From Actinomycetota bacterium (GTDB taxonomy: Bacteria; Actinomycetota; Thermoleophilia; Gaiellales; Gaiellaceae): a stretch of DNA of 13,825 nucleotides. The notes under the pieces are model-generated. The model ran no database searches and was not told the DNA's origin. It saw only the letters and a list, made by a program, of their open reading frames with translations. The translations under genes and the position numbers were made by a program. Below, in pieces: positions 13,636-13,825 of the stretch (its first letter is position 1; each line of letters opens with the position of its first letter). The stretch lies in contig VAXD01000033.1 of NCBI GenBank assembly GCA_005884155.1, positions 1-13,825 of the forward strand, read 5' to 3'.

Positions 13636-13825
13636 GACTGCTCGGCGGCGCGGGCCGCCTGCTTTTGCTCGTCCTCGCCGACCGCGATCTCCGCACGGAT
13701 CTTCTCGAGCGAGCGGCGGATCAGGCGCGAGACGTGCATCTGCGAGATCCCGACCTGCTGCGCGATCTGCGACTGCGTCAGTCCCTCGAAGAAGCGCAGG
13801 TGGAGGATCTTGCGCTCGCGCTCGT
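13632..13825 (-). CDS. Sigma-70 family factor, SigB/SigF-type, C-terminal part (region 4)
   Basis: The last 63 codons of a gene entering from the right edge. They encode a sigma region 4 helix-turn-helix: ERERKILHLRFFEGLTQSQI followed by AQQVGISQMHVSRLIRRSLEKIR. The QSQIAQQVGISQMHVSRL wording is typical of stress and sporulation sigma factors of the SigB/SigF/SigG group, which read -35 elements. The tail (about residues 44-63) is acidic then Gln/Ala-rich. TAG at 13634-13632 overlaps the TAG of the convergent cyclase gene, leaving no intergenic space. Regions 2 and 3 lie outside the window, so the exact subgroup and any anti-sigma partner cannot be judged. Confidence 0.9.
   Translation of the reverse strand, partial: ERERKILHLRFFEGLTQSQIAQQVGISQMHVSRLIRRSLEKIRAEIAVGEDEQKQAARAAEQS

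Noticed and set aside
1..13825. CRISPR array, tRNA/rRNA, transposase, phage or defence genes
   Set aside because: I looked on both strands and saw no regularly spaced repeats, cloverleaf-like segments, IS ends with transposase motifs or nuclease/toxin modules; the ORFs are accounted for by housekeeping and signalling genes.

Overview
The window is high-GC chromosomal DNA from an actinobacterium. The minus-strand gene order alaS-ruvX-mltG-aroE-aroC-aroK/aroB-aroQ-M24 peptidase-efp matches the conserved actinobacterial shikimate/EF-P cluster, known for example from Mycobacterium. The fused aroK-aroB gene and the overall protein character suggest a deep-branching soil lineage such as Thermoleophilia. 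That placement is inference; no rRNA gene is present to confirm it.

Layout from left to right. Bases 2-541 (+) hold the 3' part of a TMEM175/DUF1211 membrane protein cut by the window edge. Bases 542-718 are non-coding except for a possible 21-codon small ORF behind a near-perfect Shine-Dalgarno. Bases 719-1078 (+) encode a small VOC/glyoxalase-fold protein. It converges on a long minus-strand block running from 10211 down to 1144: alaS, ruvX, mltG, aroE, aroC and aroKB are joined by overlaps of 1 to 16 nt. A 137-nt gap carrying a palindromic repeat element follows, then aroQ, an M24 proline peptidase and efp. Bases 10255-13635 (+) encode a 1126-residue zinc-ribbon/nucleotide-cyclase/AAA-ATPase/helical-repeat signalling protein, divergent from alaS with only 43 nt between the start codons. 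Its stop codon overlaps the stop of a convergent SigB/SigF-type sigma factor cut by the right edge.

Functionally, the minus-strand block combines alanyl-tRNA charging, pre-16S rRNA maturation (RuvX), peptidoglycan strand release (MltG), four or five steps of chorismate synthesis (AroB, AroQ, AroE, AroK, AroC), a proline peptidase and EF-P, which relieves ribosomes stalled at polyproline. The plus-strand cyclase/ATPase is a typical large actinobacterial signal-transduction protein.

The most notable observations are these. (1) ruvX has lost about 35 central codons, including its DER-T motif, and is out of frame, while both ends and both junctions with neighbouring genes are intact. (2) Every gene that appears to head a transcription unit (VOC, aroQ, alaS, cyclase) has a TANNNT -10-like hexamer 5-7 nt before its start codon and no Shine-Dalgarno, which suggests leaderless transcription. 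(3) A 106-bp element is bounded by two identical 17-nt copies containing a 15-nt palindrome. (4) The shikimate kinase-dehydroquinate synthase fusion has a shortened junction. I found no CRISPR array, transposase, phage gene, tRNA, rRNA or defence system; most of the window is housekeeping DNA.
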